DNA of 64,000 bases from Lineus longissimus (Eukaryota > Nemertea > Pilidiophora > Heteronemertea > Lineidae). Within the stretch, counting starts at the first letter, position 1; the number at the start of each line of letters is the position of its first letter. The stretch lies in the NCBI RefSeq assembly GCF_910592395.1, contig NC_088310.1, positions 18,235,501 to 18,299,500 of the forward strand, in the 5' to 3' direction. Position numbers and translations under genes: made by a program. The notes under the pieces were generated by a model that had not been told where the DNA came from, ran no database searches, and worked only from the letters and a program-made list of their open reading frames with translations. Positions 11,801-24,147 of this stretch are shown piece by piece.

Positions 11801-14800
11801 TAAACGCTGCTCTCTCGGTTTGAAGAAAATCAATACGTCTGCTCTTTCTATTGACCCTGTAAGGTCTAGTTGCGTTATTGGCACACCACCTGCCCCCTCT
11901 CGTAACCTGTCAGAGCTTTGTGTTTAGTTAAAGAGTGATTCCAAATGTTGTGAAATCCTCCCTTTTCCTTTGCTTTATGCAATCTGCCAAATATCTTGGT
12001 TAAATATAACCACATATCATTAGCCCATTCATCAGTCGAAAGGTTATTTTCTAAAAGTGCATGTAAGGATGGGATTTATGCTTGCATACTCTTAAACATA
12101 TATATTTAGCTGGTCTCTCCTCCATATACCAAAAAGATACATGTATATTCAGACTTTCGGGAGCTCAAATTATGCTTTTATCTATGATCCTTCACAATTT
12201 TAGTCTTGGCTGCACAAAGACTGTTGGTTTCTTGAACTAAAAATAGGTTTGACATTTTGAACATGTCTTGTGAGGGAGCGCATTAAAGGTCAAAGGATTG
12301 GCATAAACAACCAATTCATAGTCTTGCCTAACATTTTCACGTTAACAGGATGGTGTTTCAAGTCTATAAAGTTTGGCAGGAAAGATTTGAAGCATTAGGA
12401 TTCTGCATTGCAGAGCCATTCCCTGTGCCATTTGTCAATTCAAAACCTCTGGAACTATTTTCAACCAATTATGGTATCATTTAATTAAGTTACCGCTATC
12501 TGTGGACTGTTAATTTCAACTGCCAATTAATAGGGCAATCGTTTTTAATGGTCGTTTTAATTCTTATCGTTCTGAAAAGTAATTACGAGACAATCGCAGT
12601 CTGTTTCAAATGACGGCAAATTTAATAGGAGGAAAGAATATGTCTGGCAGGGGTCGACCCTAGCCTGTAGGAAAAATTAAGCAAATGGGTCATGTGTTAA
12701 TTTTCTACTGGGATGAAAATGATATGATGATTAAACAAAAATGACCAGGATGAAGAAATGATTCACTAAAACCATTGGCTTAGCCTTAAACATCAACCAG
12801 ATGACATGAACTCAGCTCTTCTGATGTTCAGACACTATGTTTGTCTAAAAATTTACCACGAGGCAACATACCAGCTTTGAATGATTGTCTGTTAATGCCA
12901 AAGCCATCCCTTTCTATAGTTTTCCTTCATGACTGTGACTTAAGATACAGTAGAGCTATTGGGGAGCCATCTGATGGGATTCTGAAGAACTGAAAGTCAA
13001 ATGGCGACTGTGATTTAAGATACAGGAGAGCTAGTGGGGAGCCATCTGATGGCATTCTGACGTACTAGCAGAGCTATTGGGGAGCCATCTAACGGCATTC
13101 TGATGAACTGAAAGCAAAATACTATTGGGGAGCCATCTGATGGCATTCTGATGAACTGAAAGTCAAACGTAGATCTACAGGGTGGCCCAGAATTATTTCC
13201 TTGGACGGTAGAATTCTATTGTGTATCCATTGTGTGAGGGAAAATAATTCTGGTTCACCCTGTAACTCTCTGGTGGTCAGCAGATGACTTTTCAAGACGT
13301 AAATGGCCAAGGGGGTCAAAGAAAATTCAGATGGGAATGAACCTGGATTGTACTCGGGGGGGGGGGGGGGGGGGGGGTCGGCCATGGGGAATACAGATAG
13401 TTAGTTACCTACGTTGTGCTTCTTAAGGTTTATATTAGGAGAAGACAAAGTTTTGAAATTGCCTTCATGTGAGAAATAGATTTTGGATATATTGCAATGT
13501 CTTGACATCATTTCTTCTTCCTTTGCAGCCAATTTAACTCAAGATCAACGAACCTGGTTGATCGACTTTTATAAAAAGCTTTGTAAGTTAGGCCAGCAAA
13601 AGAAATCAAATAAAGAAGACAACTCGCCGACGACCAAAGTACCCGTAAGTTCCGCAAAAACACCGGTAACCTCTCCGACCAAAGCATCTGTTAGTGCCTC
13701 CACCAAAACTGTCAGTTCTCCCACCAAAGTGTCCGTTCCTCAGCCTCCAAGAGCTCCAGTGAGTTCTCCACCTCCGCCAAAGCCTGCAGTGCCTGTAAGT
13801 CCTTTTCCAGGGTGGCCCGAAAAATTACCACTCGTGCTTGGCTGTGTGTCTTTGATATCTTCCACGAACCGCACGAGTGGTGATTCAGTTTTGGATGCCC
13901 GGTTTCTTGGCTTTTAGTGCTGCCATCTCATGCCTTTCACCTGTACTAATCCTAGACAACGGGATTCCGGTAAGCTACAAGCTAATCTGTAGACCTTAGA
14001 TACTGACATGTCAGTTGCACTGGCAACACCTGCTATTAGTTTAAAGTGGATTTTGTCTCTACCAGAGAGAGCTGTTGGATTGTCTATCTGGTTTGGGAAG
14101 GATTTTTTTTTCATTTTCACCCTGTATCATACTGATAGTAGCTACGGTTTAAATAATGATGTATATATTCTAACAAATACACAGCACTTTTCCTATCAAT
14201 CTTAATGTTTTGTCATGTAAATACATTAAAATTTGAAGAGTCGATCGTCAAACATAAATAATTGATGTCAGCACAAGAACTTTTCTAACAAATTGATGTA
14301 TAAAACAATATCCTTGTGAAAAACAATAGTTTGATATGAGATATCAGTGATAACTTTTATGTGGTGTCTTTATTATTGGGATTAGCACAAGCAAATTGTG
14401 GATGCCTCAAAATTGTAAACGGAATGGTATCAATCATATTATTGAGTTAAAGTGTTTGTGGGAAAGACCTGCTTTAAAAAGACATGTTATTTTCTGTATT
14501 ACAGTTGTATGAACAATTGAGTATAACAGAGTTGTTCAAGCAGGACTCGCATGAAGAGTGCAGACAGAACGCTGCCTTCAACTTTCCCGTAAGTATCAGT
14601 TAGAAAAGATTGAGCAGAATTTTCCTTTGGTTACTGTTAGGCTTGATGTCGCAAATTTTGTTCCACGGTTAGTTCTTCTGCTAGGTTCTGATCGGGTATT
14701 TTCTACTTTGAGAGAAAAGAAGGGTAAGAGGCAGCAATTGTGGTTCAAAGGGGCATAAACAAAGCAGTTACGTCAGATTTTTAAAATGCTAAAATTGAAC

Positions 14801-17800
14801 AAACATCAACCGAATTTGACGGTATTGAAGAACAGAGGCATAAATAAGCAAGTGGTGCCTTAAAAATGCCTTTTAACCCAACACTATAAGTCAGAACATC
14901 AGTAACTCTCATTCATGTAATGGTGTTTGATTTTTCATTCAAATCTTACCTTTCGTTCATTTCCTTGCAGGCTCTTGTTTTGTTTGGGAATCCCAAATCG
15001 TTCAAGTCACAGCTCTACCCGGCATTCACAGCTCTCTGCACAGATCCCAGCGTCAATGTCAGGAAAAGTGTGGCGGCAGGCTTCCATGAAGTAAGTTCAG
15101 CCGTTCAGGTGCAATGGGGTAGAGCATTGCAATGGGGGTATGGCATTGCGATGGGTAAGGGATTGCAATAGGAGTGTAGTAGGGCATTGCAATGGGGGTA
15201 GGGCATTGCAGTGGGGGTAGGGCAACACAATGGGGGTAGGACAATGTAATGGGTGTAGGGCATTGCAATGGGGGAGCATGTAGGAAATTGCAGTCTTGTA
15301 TCATTGCTCTTTTCAACTTGGAGATTATATCAATGCTAGACCAGAATATTTAGTAGGGGTCAGTGAAATGAACTGTATGAGCTGTTACACTACCATTGCA
15401 CCAAGCACTCTCTCTGGGGTGCTAATATAACACTCTTCTTCACCAGAAATAATACGATTGCCAGCTACTGCATCCCAACACAACATTACCGCAAGCCAAG
15501 TTCAAATGTGTTTTAGACACTGTTACAGAACTGTTTCTCTCCTTTAGGTTGCCAAGCTCCTTGGTCCAGATGTATATGTTTAGACACTGTTACAGAACCG
15601 TTTCTCTCCTTTAGGTTGCCAAGCTCCTTGGTCCAGATGTATATGTTTAGACACTGTTACAGAACCGTTTCTCTCCTTTAGGTTGCCAAGCTCCTTGGTC
15701 CAGATGTATATGTTTAGACACTGTTACAGAACTGTTTCTCTCCTTTAGGTTGCCAAGCTCCTTGGTCCAGATGTAGCATCCGTCCAGAATGATTTCATAA
15801 CATTATTGAATGACGATTCCATAGATGTGTTGAAAGGCCTCGTGCCTACGATACCGGAGGTGTTAGGGTTATTTGCTCAGGCCGGTGTTTCACAACAGGA
15901 GGGCAAGGTAGGAGTCTCATACTTCAAGAATAAGCACATTGTGCGATGACTTGTAGGAGGTGGCATTGTACCTTGTCAGGGCAGATGAGTTCTTCCCTCT
16001 AAAATCAATTGATTGAGATCAGACCCTGAATTAATAACCACTTGGCCTGCAAAAAAGTTGTCTTCCAGTGTCCTCTGTATGAGTTGATATTGACTTTGAA
16101 GGTCAACACCCTTGGTAAACCTAATGATGCACAACCAGTTTGAGGTGTTTCTTTTTACCAATCAGAGGGGACAATAATGCTAACTTTGGGAAACAGTAGC
16201 TATCAAGACTTGAGCTAACTAAACACTCTTGGAAGCAGTCAGTGGTTGCAGACTTCTTTACTATTGTAGTAGTAATTGTTTGAAAAGGGCACTTAGTCAA
16301 AATTCTGAAGAGTTCCCCACACCGTTAGAAAGCTCAGAGCACCAACATTCAATGCTGAAGATGGCTTGAAAATTGGTGCAGAAATGACAAAGTAATGGCA
16401 CTTTGAATTAGGTGATTTTTATAGAAATACCAAACATCCCCAAGACATAGCTGCTGTTATCTCCAAACGAAAACAGGCGATGCAAGTTTGATTTTGTGTG
16501 GAGCCCCTGACATTTGTTCATATTCGTGTCGGTTCTCTCTCCAGCAAACGCCTGTTCCATTGACCGATGTCATTCCCGCGTTGATAGCCTGTGATTGCGT
16601 CGTGACGGCATCTAACAACTGGCGCCTACAGGCAGACTTGATGGACCAGTTGAGCTGCCTTCACAAGATCTTCACCAGCGAACAAATCCATCAGAAATTC
16701 ATTCCATTGTTATTCAAGAAGTTATCTTCTGCGGTGAGTATCTGTACTGTCTCTCAAATTGATGAGTCCAATACGTAATCTGATTGGGGGATCTTTGGCC
16801 GAATCTTTTACTTTATTTGCTCCAGCAGGCCCCCAGCAGGCCTCCGACCTTCGGCCTTTCGTTCACGAGACTGATGCCTTATCCACTAGGCAATCAGGGC
16901 CAGAATAGTAGAGATTCTGATGAGTTCCTTGTTCATTTTCAGCGGGCATTACCTGTACGACATGCAGCAGCCAGGACTTTGTTGATATTGATACGGTATA
17001 ATCATCGGCTGGAACAGAGACAGGATATGTGTTTTAGAATAATAGAGGGTAAGAAAATGAGCCAGTTTTGATCTTGTTATGGATTGAGAATATTATGATG
17101 GCTGTTTCATTTGATAGCTCATCTCTCTGAAGTCCCCCGTATAGACTCGGTTACAAGTCAGTATTTGTTTGGCTTTTCCAGCAGATTTTCTTTCTCTTCT
17201 CCTTTGAAATTACATTTAGGTATCAGTAACACCAAGTATAGATTCCATACTTGGTATTACTTGCGTCATAACCTTATTGGATTTTGCCAGAGGTATGGAG
17301 TTCACTACAGGCAACTGTCCACCCGTGTGGGATCTTTTACTCACCCTGGCATAGACACTCAGGAACAAGGGACCAGGGCTTTTAGTCTCATCAAACAGAC
17401 GCTCTATAATTTATCTCATATTGAGCCTTAAACTTATTGTGAAGAGTCAGGAATTTTAGTTCCTTGAAAGCTAAGTGGGTGCATCCAGGAATACAATCAT
17501 GTTCACCTGTATCTTAATTTTCATTGCAGACTTTTGCCATGGTAGGAGTTGTCACCAGCGATTCTTATTTATAGACGTCTGTAAAATTGTGATGGAACTG
17601 TTTTCAAAGACCTTTTTCAAGGAATACTTCTTTGAATTTCTATTAGCATTGGCGTCGGACCCTGTGGCGAATGTACGCTTACGGTTATGTAGAATTTTAC
17701 CCGCGCTAAAAGGTTTACTTAAATTGCCAACGGACAGAAATTTACTGCAACAGTTGGATTCTAGTGTGAGGATGATTTTGATAAACGAGAAAGATCGCGA

Positions 17801-20800
17801 TGTGGAGGACGCGATTCGGTTATCAGTGGAGGAGTTGGATAAGACACAGGTGCAGATGGAGTCGGTCATGAGGCGGTCGTACTTTGATGAAGATATCGTG
17901 GACAGGAGGAAGGAGAAAGAGGAGTTGGAGCTGATAGAATTGGTAAGTTTTTTGATGAGTCTGGGAGTGTCGGCTTGGGGGTGGGGTTGAGGGATAACAC
18001 CCCTGTTTGCTGCCACATGTAGCATTGTATAAGCAGACTTCTGATAAGCGATTTTACGCTAGTAGTAGTATTGCGAGGCGATTTTGGACATGGCTTGCTT
18101 ATATCAGCTAGGCCTATGAGTTGATTTGGTGCTAGTGCGCTGTTGTTGCGGTAGTGAGATTTCAGTGATCCTATTTCGAGACGTCACGGCCAGGGTGGTT
18201 GCTACAAAGATGAATTTCTGATGTCAGGCTTCATTGGGCGAAAACATTATGTCTGTTATATTTCGTAATGTAGTTCTCCTCAAATGCTCTACCTGACACA
18301 ATTCTTAAAGATTTCAGTTGATCAGATTTGTTACAGTTATTTGTTGAACTTTAAAACGAAAGTGTCAGACAGAGTTCGCTTCTAGAAAGTCTGGCCACCC
18401 CATTCAGAGAAATTATCTCTAATACGATTTTTGTCTGCAGGAGGAAAAAGAGAGAAAGGAAGAAGAAGCGAAGATGGCCAAGGATAAGAAGAAAGATAAG
18501 AAGGACGGGACGAGTCGGATTCCAGCACCAAAACGACAGACGAAGATCCCTACAGCTAGCAAGGAGAAGATCGGCTCGGGCAATCAGGCAGCTAGGAAAG
18601 GTGCTACAGCTAGTAGTAATACATCAGTCAAAAGTGGTAAGTTAGCAACAGTTAGGTGTACATTTTTCCATTTTCCGATTTTGGGCAGTGCAGCCTTGAC
18701 CAAGACGATGCTCTTTTCTTGTGTCAAGTAAAATCAGGTTCATAATCCTGGACCTAACGTTTCCACCATTGGATCCATTGTGGTGTCAAGTGAAAACGTT
18801 CAAGAGACAATAGAGGTTTTCATTTCTTTGTATGGGATGGATGTCCTTGATTCAGCTTACTGGTAAATAGATTTCGGCACGGCGCAGTGACTCTATCACT
18901 TGTTCACTTCAGTGGTTGACATGATTTAAATGCTGATATTTTCATTGCAGCGGGTTCATCAGTGGGAGTGAGTAACAAAAGCAGCAAGACAGCCTCATCT
19001 ACAGCTCAATCCAAGGGTGCAAACAGTTCAGTGACAGGTTCCCCTCGACTTGGTCAGCGACCAGTACCGAATGGAGCCACAAAAGACAGGTAAGACAGGT
19101 TTGCCCAGGTATAAATGACATCTCGAATGTTTCCCAGACAATTGCATGTTTCAGAAATTTGTTTGATAAGGATTCAAGAACTTAAAGAATACGCTGTACA
19201 TCTTAACACAGTACATTTATGAAGCGTCTTGGAGAATTGGAGACCTGGCTATATTTTGGGCAGAGGGACCTTCTTTGTATTTTCCTGCAGTGCCTCATTT
19301 AGTACCGTAGACACCATTTGGTGTTGGCTTTGTTGATCTGTGATGTCACCTGGCTTTGTGAAAACCATATGTGGCCCCTCACAGCAAAACCAGGCGCATG
19401 TTGCTCTGAGTTAGGCAGGTTGAGGTGGACTGTTTGTTCATTTCACTATTGTCTGCCTTTTGTAAAATCTGAGCACATCACTTTCTTTATCCATTATCTC
19501 CTAGTGTCAATAAGGTTCATCTTCTTTGCGACATGTGCCTGGTTTTGCTATGACTGGTCACATATTGTAACAGCGTGACATCACGTGAAACAGTTCTATT
19601 GGTTACTTCTAGCCTTCCCTGTGGTTTCGATATTAATACAGTTAATGGCTACCTGCAGAAAACAAGAACTTACTTTGTCACAGAAATGTCTTATCATCTT
19701 CTTTCCTTTCTACTAGGCGAGCATCTGGCCCACCAGCCCCCGGTACAACTGCAGCAAGAACATCTAGAACAACAGGCACAAGCTCTCCACAAGGTAAGCT
19801 GGCAGTGGTGAGCTGACAGTCTGGTTCCATCAGGTGTCAGCTTTGCACAATTCGGAGCAAGGGTCTTAGCATTATTGTAATTAGTTTTTCGAGAAGATGG
19901 GGAGTGGCATGTGTATTGAGTCGTAGCTTTTTATGGAAATGGAAGTAGCTTTCTATGGAACATTTGCTTTACTTTACGAATGTTTGAGTCCGTGCGGCTG
20001 CGCATGAAGGTTTAGGCTTTGATATTTATCTTAACACCTTCAGCGCCGAACCACCCAGATCTACGTGGCCCAAATCCCCCCTCTTTGAGGTGGTTATCGG
20101 AGTCTCCTGGACTTCGTGAAAATACTACGCCATCGCCATCTTCAGGGCAAGGTAGGAACTGAAAAGATCACGCGGTCTTAAAACGGTCTTTTCAGTTCCT
20201 ACCTTGCCCTGTAGATGGCGATGGCGTAGTTTCAGGAAGTCCAACGTTCTGAACTACGCCATCGCCATCTTCAGGGTAAGGTAGGAACTGAAAAGACCAA
20301 CCTTGCCCTGAAGATGGCGATGGTGTAGTTCTTTTATTGCCCTGAAGATGGCGATGGCGTAGCTCTTTTATGACGTCCACGAGACTCCGATATCCAGCTC
20401 AGGGGAGGGGGATTTGGGCCACGTTGATCTACGTGGTTCGGCGCTGAAGGTGTTAACTCATGCATGCTCTAAGTGACCGTTTCCTGGCATTCAAGGTGTG
20501 GCTTAGTCCCTAAAAGTTTGATTTGGGACTGAAAAAAATCGACAGATATTTGGACTTCGATCGTTTGTGGTGTAATCAATCGTATCTTGCAACTGTGCAT
20601 GATTTTGATGAAAACGTGGCCTCAGTCTTGCCAAGTGTTAAGGAATGAACCATTTGTATTGCCGATTGGTGATTATAATTTGCCCTATTTGCTTGACTCC
20701 AGTCAACAATATGACCAGGTGAGGTTGACCCCATTCTACTCTATTAATTGTAGCGCTGCTGTATCAAACCTCACTTTTCCTCATCCTAAGTAAACCCTCT

Positions 20801-23800
20801 TTATAACAGCCACAAGTACAACAATGCTTTTCAAGAAAATGAAGAAGATTTGAGCAATCGAGATGGGCACAAAGAATTTGTCTATTGGTTATCCTGGCTC
20901 TAGTTCGTAAACTCATGTACTTTTCAAACCGACTATTTCATCAAATTATCATATAGCACTGTCACTTTGGTGGAAAAGACCAAGAATATTTGCTCAAATC
21001 TGCTTCTGACACTTATTTCACCTCAGTTTCTTTTCAAAAAGGGATCTTGATGGTTGTGGGTCAAATGTATCAAGCAGAAATTTCCTCATTTGGCCTTGGC
21101 CTTTGTATCGAGCAATGCCTGGTTCAAAGTAAAATCCAGTCCCAGTTTGAAATCCCACCCGCGTGACACAGCTTTGTGTATAAGTGAGTGTGTTTGCAGG
21201 CTGCTTTAGGGCTCCTATGATGTTGTAAGGTGCGAAAACAGCATTAATGTCATCATATGCAGCAACAATGTAACACAATAGATTGTGTTATGCATTTACC
21301 TGCGCTGCGTGATGACGTCATGAGACTGGTGTCTCGAGCTGATACGTAATGATGCACTGGCCAATACACGGTCCATCCTCGTAAAATTTACCCCACACAT
21401 CTAAAAGACGAGGAAATTTCTGCTCTTATTAAACAATCTTTTTGATCACATCTTTGGTTTTCACGTTGAAAACGCTATTTCCTTTCAGGGTATGTATCTG
21501 ATCCTTTGTGTCCTGGGAAGCCGGTTTGTGTCATGACAACGTCTTGTTTTCACTAACAATTACTTGTTGATGTGTGTATCTTCAGTTGATATAAGCTGCG
21601 CTTACACCACGAAATATTGGTTGACCAATTGCACTTACACCACCACATTGCCGCGACAAATTGGTTCGCCAATCCATTGCCGATACAAATTGCCGAGCGA
21701 ATTTGTCCCACCAAGCTTGATGGTCCAAATTCGCCAGGCTTGTTAAAAGCTCGGCTTTGTCGTGGTGTACGCGCAAATGGATCGGCAATTAGCTAGTTAG
21801 ATGGTTCGGCTCCAGGCGGCGCTTTCGAATTGGCGCTTTCTGCGCATGCAATTTATTGTTTGCGCGCCATCTGTAGCCGGATTTTATAACTAGCTGCAGC
21901 GCTGGTGTAAGCGCTTGGTGGATTTTCGATGGTGCGGCATTGGTTCCCGAACCAAGATTGGTGGTCCATTTTCAGGTGGTGTAAGTGCGGCTATAATACA
22001 CACGAATTCTGAGTGCATTTGTCTGTTGTCTTGAAAACTCAATGTATTCTGTTGATATACATTGTAATACACAGGAATCTGAGTGCATTTGTCTTGAAAA
22101 CTCAAAATTTTGTTCATTTGTAACTGTTTTATTTCGACTTGGAGTTTGCAGTTATTTTGGGATTCTGAGATTGTTTGACAATTTTGCTTTCTGACAGTAA
22201 ATTTCATTTGATTCTATGCCTAACTGAGTCCTTATATCATTGAAATGAAAATTTGAGAGATTTGCCGTGGTTCCCAGCTAGCCTAATTGGCTAGTGAAAT
22301 GAAATTACTTAGGTGTCCCCGAGGTGAATGCAAGTAAGAAATTTCAAGTCAAGCTCGTGAATGAGCTAGATTTACTTGGCCAGATAAGTTGTCCATTTCA
22401 TTTCTGTGGTGGGTCACACTTTCAAGCAGCCCCCCCCCCCCTTGCTAAATAAGGTGAGGTGGGGTCGGAAATCGTCTTTGATTTGTTTCATCTTCTGTTG
22501 TGATTCACTAATTTACAAAGTTGAATGGCCATCACAAAGTTTTCTGAGCAAGCTTTTTTTGAATGTTCACACGGTGCTGCATGTATTCCTGGCATGAACA
22601 AGTCAAATAATGTTGCACTCGAACACCACGCACAGAATGTTGTTCAATTTTCAACTTAACCATTGTTATCTTTCACCTATCAATGGTTTTCACTATTGTT
22701 TTTCACAAGATTCAACTACAATTGTCTTGTCTTAATTCGGCCGAGGTCAGCATTTTTCTTCTGAGTGTCATGACACTGTACTGATTGATAACTGAGTTGA
22801 ATTCTGATGCCTTATTTGAATGCTCTCTAATCAAATATTTCCATACTCTGAACTCAATATTCCTCTCCTACATTTAACCCCTTCTCAAGGCCTGTCTCCA
22901 CATTAGCCTGTCATGCCGTGTAGAACGCACAACTCATTTACATTTAATGCTGCATTGCCCAGGTAATGCACAACAACTTTCGTGTGATGCTTGGCGTTAA
23001 ACGCTTATGTGGGGCAAGACCTTCAGAGTGTTATGTAGACCTCGCCTGTAAATACTGAAAAATAATGCCTGGCTGCTAGTTACTTCTTCTTGAGGATGGT
23101 AGAACACTTCTATAATTCTGTAGTTGAAAACGTTGCCTAAAGGTTCGTAGTATTGTACCTATAATGCCTTAAAGTCTGGAATAGCTTGCTCTCCATGTGT
23201 GAAATACTTGTCTCTTTTTCAAGCTACAGTCTTTTCAAAACAGGTTATCGGAAAATGTTTAAATTAAAAAAAAGTATTCGGCAGTTAAAAGGGTTAAAAA
23301 CCAGAGACGGATGGAAGTCATTTAGATATTGTGTTTGAGATGTATTGTGCTTTTGATTTACCCAGCAGCCCTCAGACTGTAACAATTGGAAACAGATTCC
23401 CTTAACAGTTTAAATATGTGTCCCCGCTCCTTTTCCCTGTTTTCCAGTTCTTGTAATGTACATGTGATGCCAATGGCAACTTTGTATTTCTCAATGGAAC
23501 AACGGTGATTTTCAATTCTTTGGAATCAGAATTTGAGTCTTACAGGTTTTTGCCGAGATTAGCAGGTTAAGGGAAGCAATGACCTGCAGCCAACTTGTTA
23601 TCGTCAAATTATTTTCAATCCTTTACATCATATTCATGTCAATGTTTGACTTGGTCTTGCAGAGACAGCGCTACGAAAAAACTCCCTAACAGGGCCAAGC
23701 CAAGCAGTACGAAAAGTTAGTTCGGGTAGTATACCCGTGGGTTCAACAAAGTAAGTGATCTTCCTGAATATTTTCATAAAACAAGGATTTTCCTTCAGGG

Positions 23801-24147
23801 TATAGACCCATCAGGGTAGAGTCTCTAATAAAGCTTGAATCGATATATAAATTTTTGAGTGTGATCGACCCAAAAGTACGAACTTAAAAGGCGGGATTGT
23901 GCTGATATCAATATCATTTCAAACCATATTGTCAACTATTACTTTATGATCATATTGTTTCTTACATCATCTCACTACATAACCTGTAAGGTTATGCAGA
24001 GAAAGGGTTAAGCTGTGGTGAAATTCCGGAAAATGACTAACGATACATTTCCCTTTTGTTTTCCAGTTCACTGGAATTTTGTTCCGAGAACAATCTTTTA
24101 ATTTCTCTCGTTTTATTTGCAGAAGGAAGTCCTCTCTGGGTAAATAA
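5881..24147 (+). CDS. PPP4R4: PPP4R4, protein phosphatase 4 regulatory subunit 4 (15 terminal coding exons, 5' part missing)
   Basis: Exons: 5881-5988, 6554-6675, 11592-11714, 13529-13794 (alternative end 13644), 14505-14588, 14971-15090, 15749-15907, 16545-16733, 16943-17048, 17530-17942, 18441-18636, 18951-19089, 19717-19793, 23663-23750, 24123-24147. All junctions keep phase and give about 737 residues ending in TAA. The product aligns along its length with human PPP4R4 from about residue 207 (from memory of the family). Matching blocks include the CQDV-YEVR-CMCRQL HEAT helix, DFYKKLCKLG, DPVANVR and LLQQLD. The protein is an alpha-helical HEAT scaffold of cytosolic PP4 complexes, with a Lys/Glu-rich coiled segment (exon 11) and a Ser/Thr-rich basic tail. 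The last exon has an alternative acceptor at 24066 giving a different C-terminus; the short form (ending SSLGK) resembles the vertebrate tail better. Earlier exons are outside the window. Confidence 0.93.
6883..7184. repeat. Two-copy 151-bp tandem duplication (PPP4R4 intron)
   Basis: Copies at 6883-7033 and 7034-7184 are nearly identical, each starting with CCCTGCTAACTCGAGAGG. The open frames across it arise from the duplication and are not supported as coding. Confidence 0.85.
8736..9789. mobile_element. Non-autonomous DNA transposon, TA target site
   Basis: The element begins CAGTGGAACCCCGGTAACAC and ends with the inverted form (CGGGGTTCCACTG), flanked on both sides by TA. Inner copies of a GGTCGCGTTAG-type motif recur near both ends (8790-8815 and 9595-9775). 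No transposase frame is present, so it is a roughly 1.05-kb deletion derivative. TA duplication and CAGTG termini suggest the Tc1/mariner/pogo superfamily (inference). Confidence 0.8.
9790..11294. other. PPP4R4 intron without recognisable genes
   Basis: AT-rich sequence with no coding match. Part of the long intron between the second and third exons in the window. Confidence 0.4.
11295..11513. repeat. Diverged ~110-bp direct tandem duplication
   Basis: Two adjacent copies share phrases such as CATTGAAAA-CTTCAACCT, GAAAGAGTC-TG-GCTAGTG and CATTCAGCAAAT. They lie just upstream of the exon at 11592. Confidence 0.6.
12955..13168. repeat. Minisatellite, four GGGGAGCCATCT units
   Basis: Four irregular copies of a unit containing GCTATTGGGGAGCCATCT followed by an ATTCTGA-GAACTGAAAG phrase, in a PPP4R4 intron. 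Confidence 0.75.
13178..13262. mobile_element. 85-bp mariner-type MITE
   Basis: Perfect-looking short fold-back with termini CAGGGTGGCCCAGAATTATT and its inverted partner ending in CACCCTG, flanked by TA on both sides. CAGGGTG ends and TA duplication are typical of mariner relatives. Confidence 0.75.
13357..13378. repeat. Poly-G run
   Basis: About 22 consecutive G residues, in a PPP4R4 intron. Length may be unreliable in assembly. Confidence 0.8.
13645..13800 (+). promoter_or_regulatory. Two in-frame alternative 5' splice sites around a Pro/Ser/Thr segment
   Basis: Both CCC|GTAAGT (13645) and CCT|GTAAGT (13795) fit the donor consensus and leave the same phase. The 150 bases between them encode 50 residues made of repeated SPTK-x-SV and proline clusters. 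Either isoform would splice correctly to 14505. Confidence 0.65.
13808..14124. mobile_element. Mariner-like element remnant abutting a splice donor
   Basis: Starts CAGGGTGGCCCGAAAAA and ends TTTTCACCCTG followed by TA, the same terminal style as the MITE at 13178. It begins 13 bases after the donor at 13795. The left flank is not TA, so the left end may be altered. Confidence 0.5.
15100..15280. repeat. GCAATGGGGGTAGGGCATT minisatellite
   Basis: About nine variant copies of an 18-20-bp unit directly after the donor at 15090. Reading frames on the minus strand here are repeat artefacts. Confidence 0.85.
15512..15779 (+). repeat. 67-bp unit x4 duplicating a splice acceptor of PPP4R4
   Basis: Units start at 15512, 15579, 15646 and 15713. 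Each contains TTTAG|GTTGCCAAGCTC, the acceptor and first codons of the PPP4R4 exon. Only the last (exon start 15749) leads into the full exon. Entry at 15548, 15615 or 15682 reads VAKLLGPDVYV and then an in-frame TAG. Confidence 0.9.
16850..16916 (-). repeat. tRNA-like remnant (pseudo-tRNA or SINE head)
   Basis: On the minus strand the segment starts GCCCTGATTGCCTAGTGGAT, with a D-arm-like GCC-TAGTGGATAA-GGC and a CTCGTGA loop. The anticodon stem does not pair and the B box is degenerate, so it is not a functional tRNA. Confidence 0.4.
19337..19589. mobile_element. Fold-back MITE, copy 1
   Basis: Outer ends carry opposed TGATGTCAC and GTGACATCA. Inside, AGCAAAACCAGGCGCATGT and its inverted form face each other. 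A related copy lies in the opposite orientation at 44106-44300. Confidence 0.6.
20035..20452. mobile_element. TTAA-flanked fold-back element (piggyBac-type MITE)
   Basis: Termini CACCTTCAGCGCCGAACCAC and the exact inverse are flanked by TTAA at 20031-20034 and 20453-20456, the piggyBac target duplication. The interior repeats CTACGCCATCGCCATCTTCA in both orientations at least five times, so single strands could fold extensively. No coding capacity. Confidence 0.8.
21590..21995. mobile_element. Fold-back MITE, GCGCTTACACCAC termini
   Basis: Left end TATAAGCTGCGCTTACACCA mirrors the right end GGTGTAAGTGCGGCTATA with few mismatches. The left TIR is partly repeated (TTGCACTTACACCACCA at 21627). 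No transposase; superfamily not assigned. Confidence 0.65.
22000..23662. other. PPP4R4 intron, no gene seen
   Basis: Contains a two-copy GAGTGCATTTGTCTTG-type duplication (22013-22110) and a short poly-C run near 22431. Nothing coding is supported. Confidence 0.4.
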
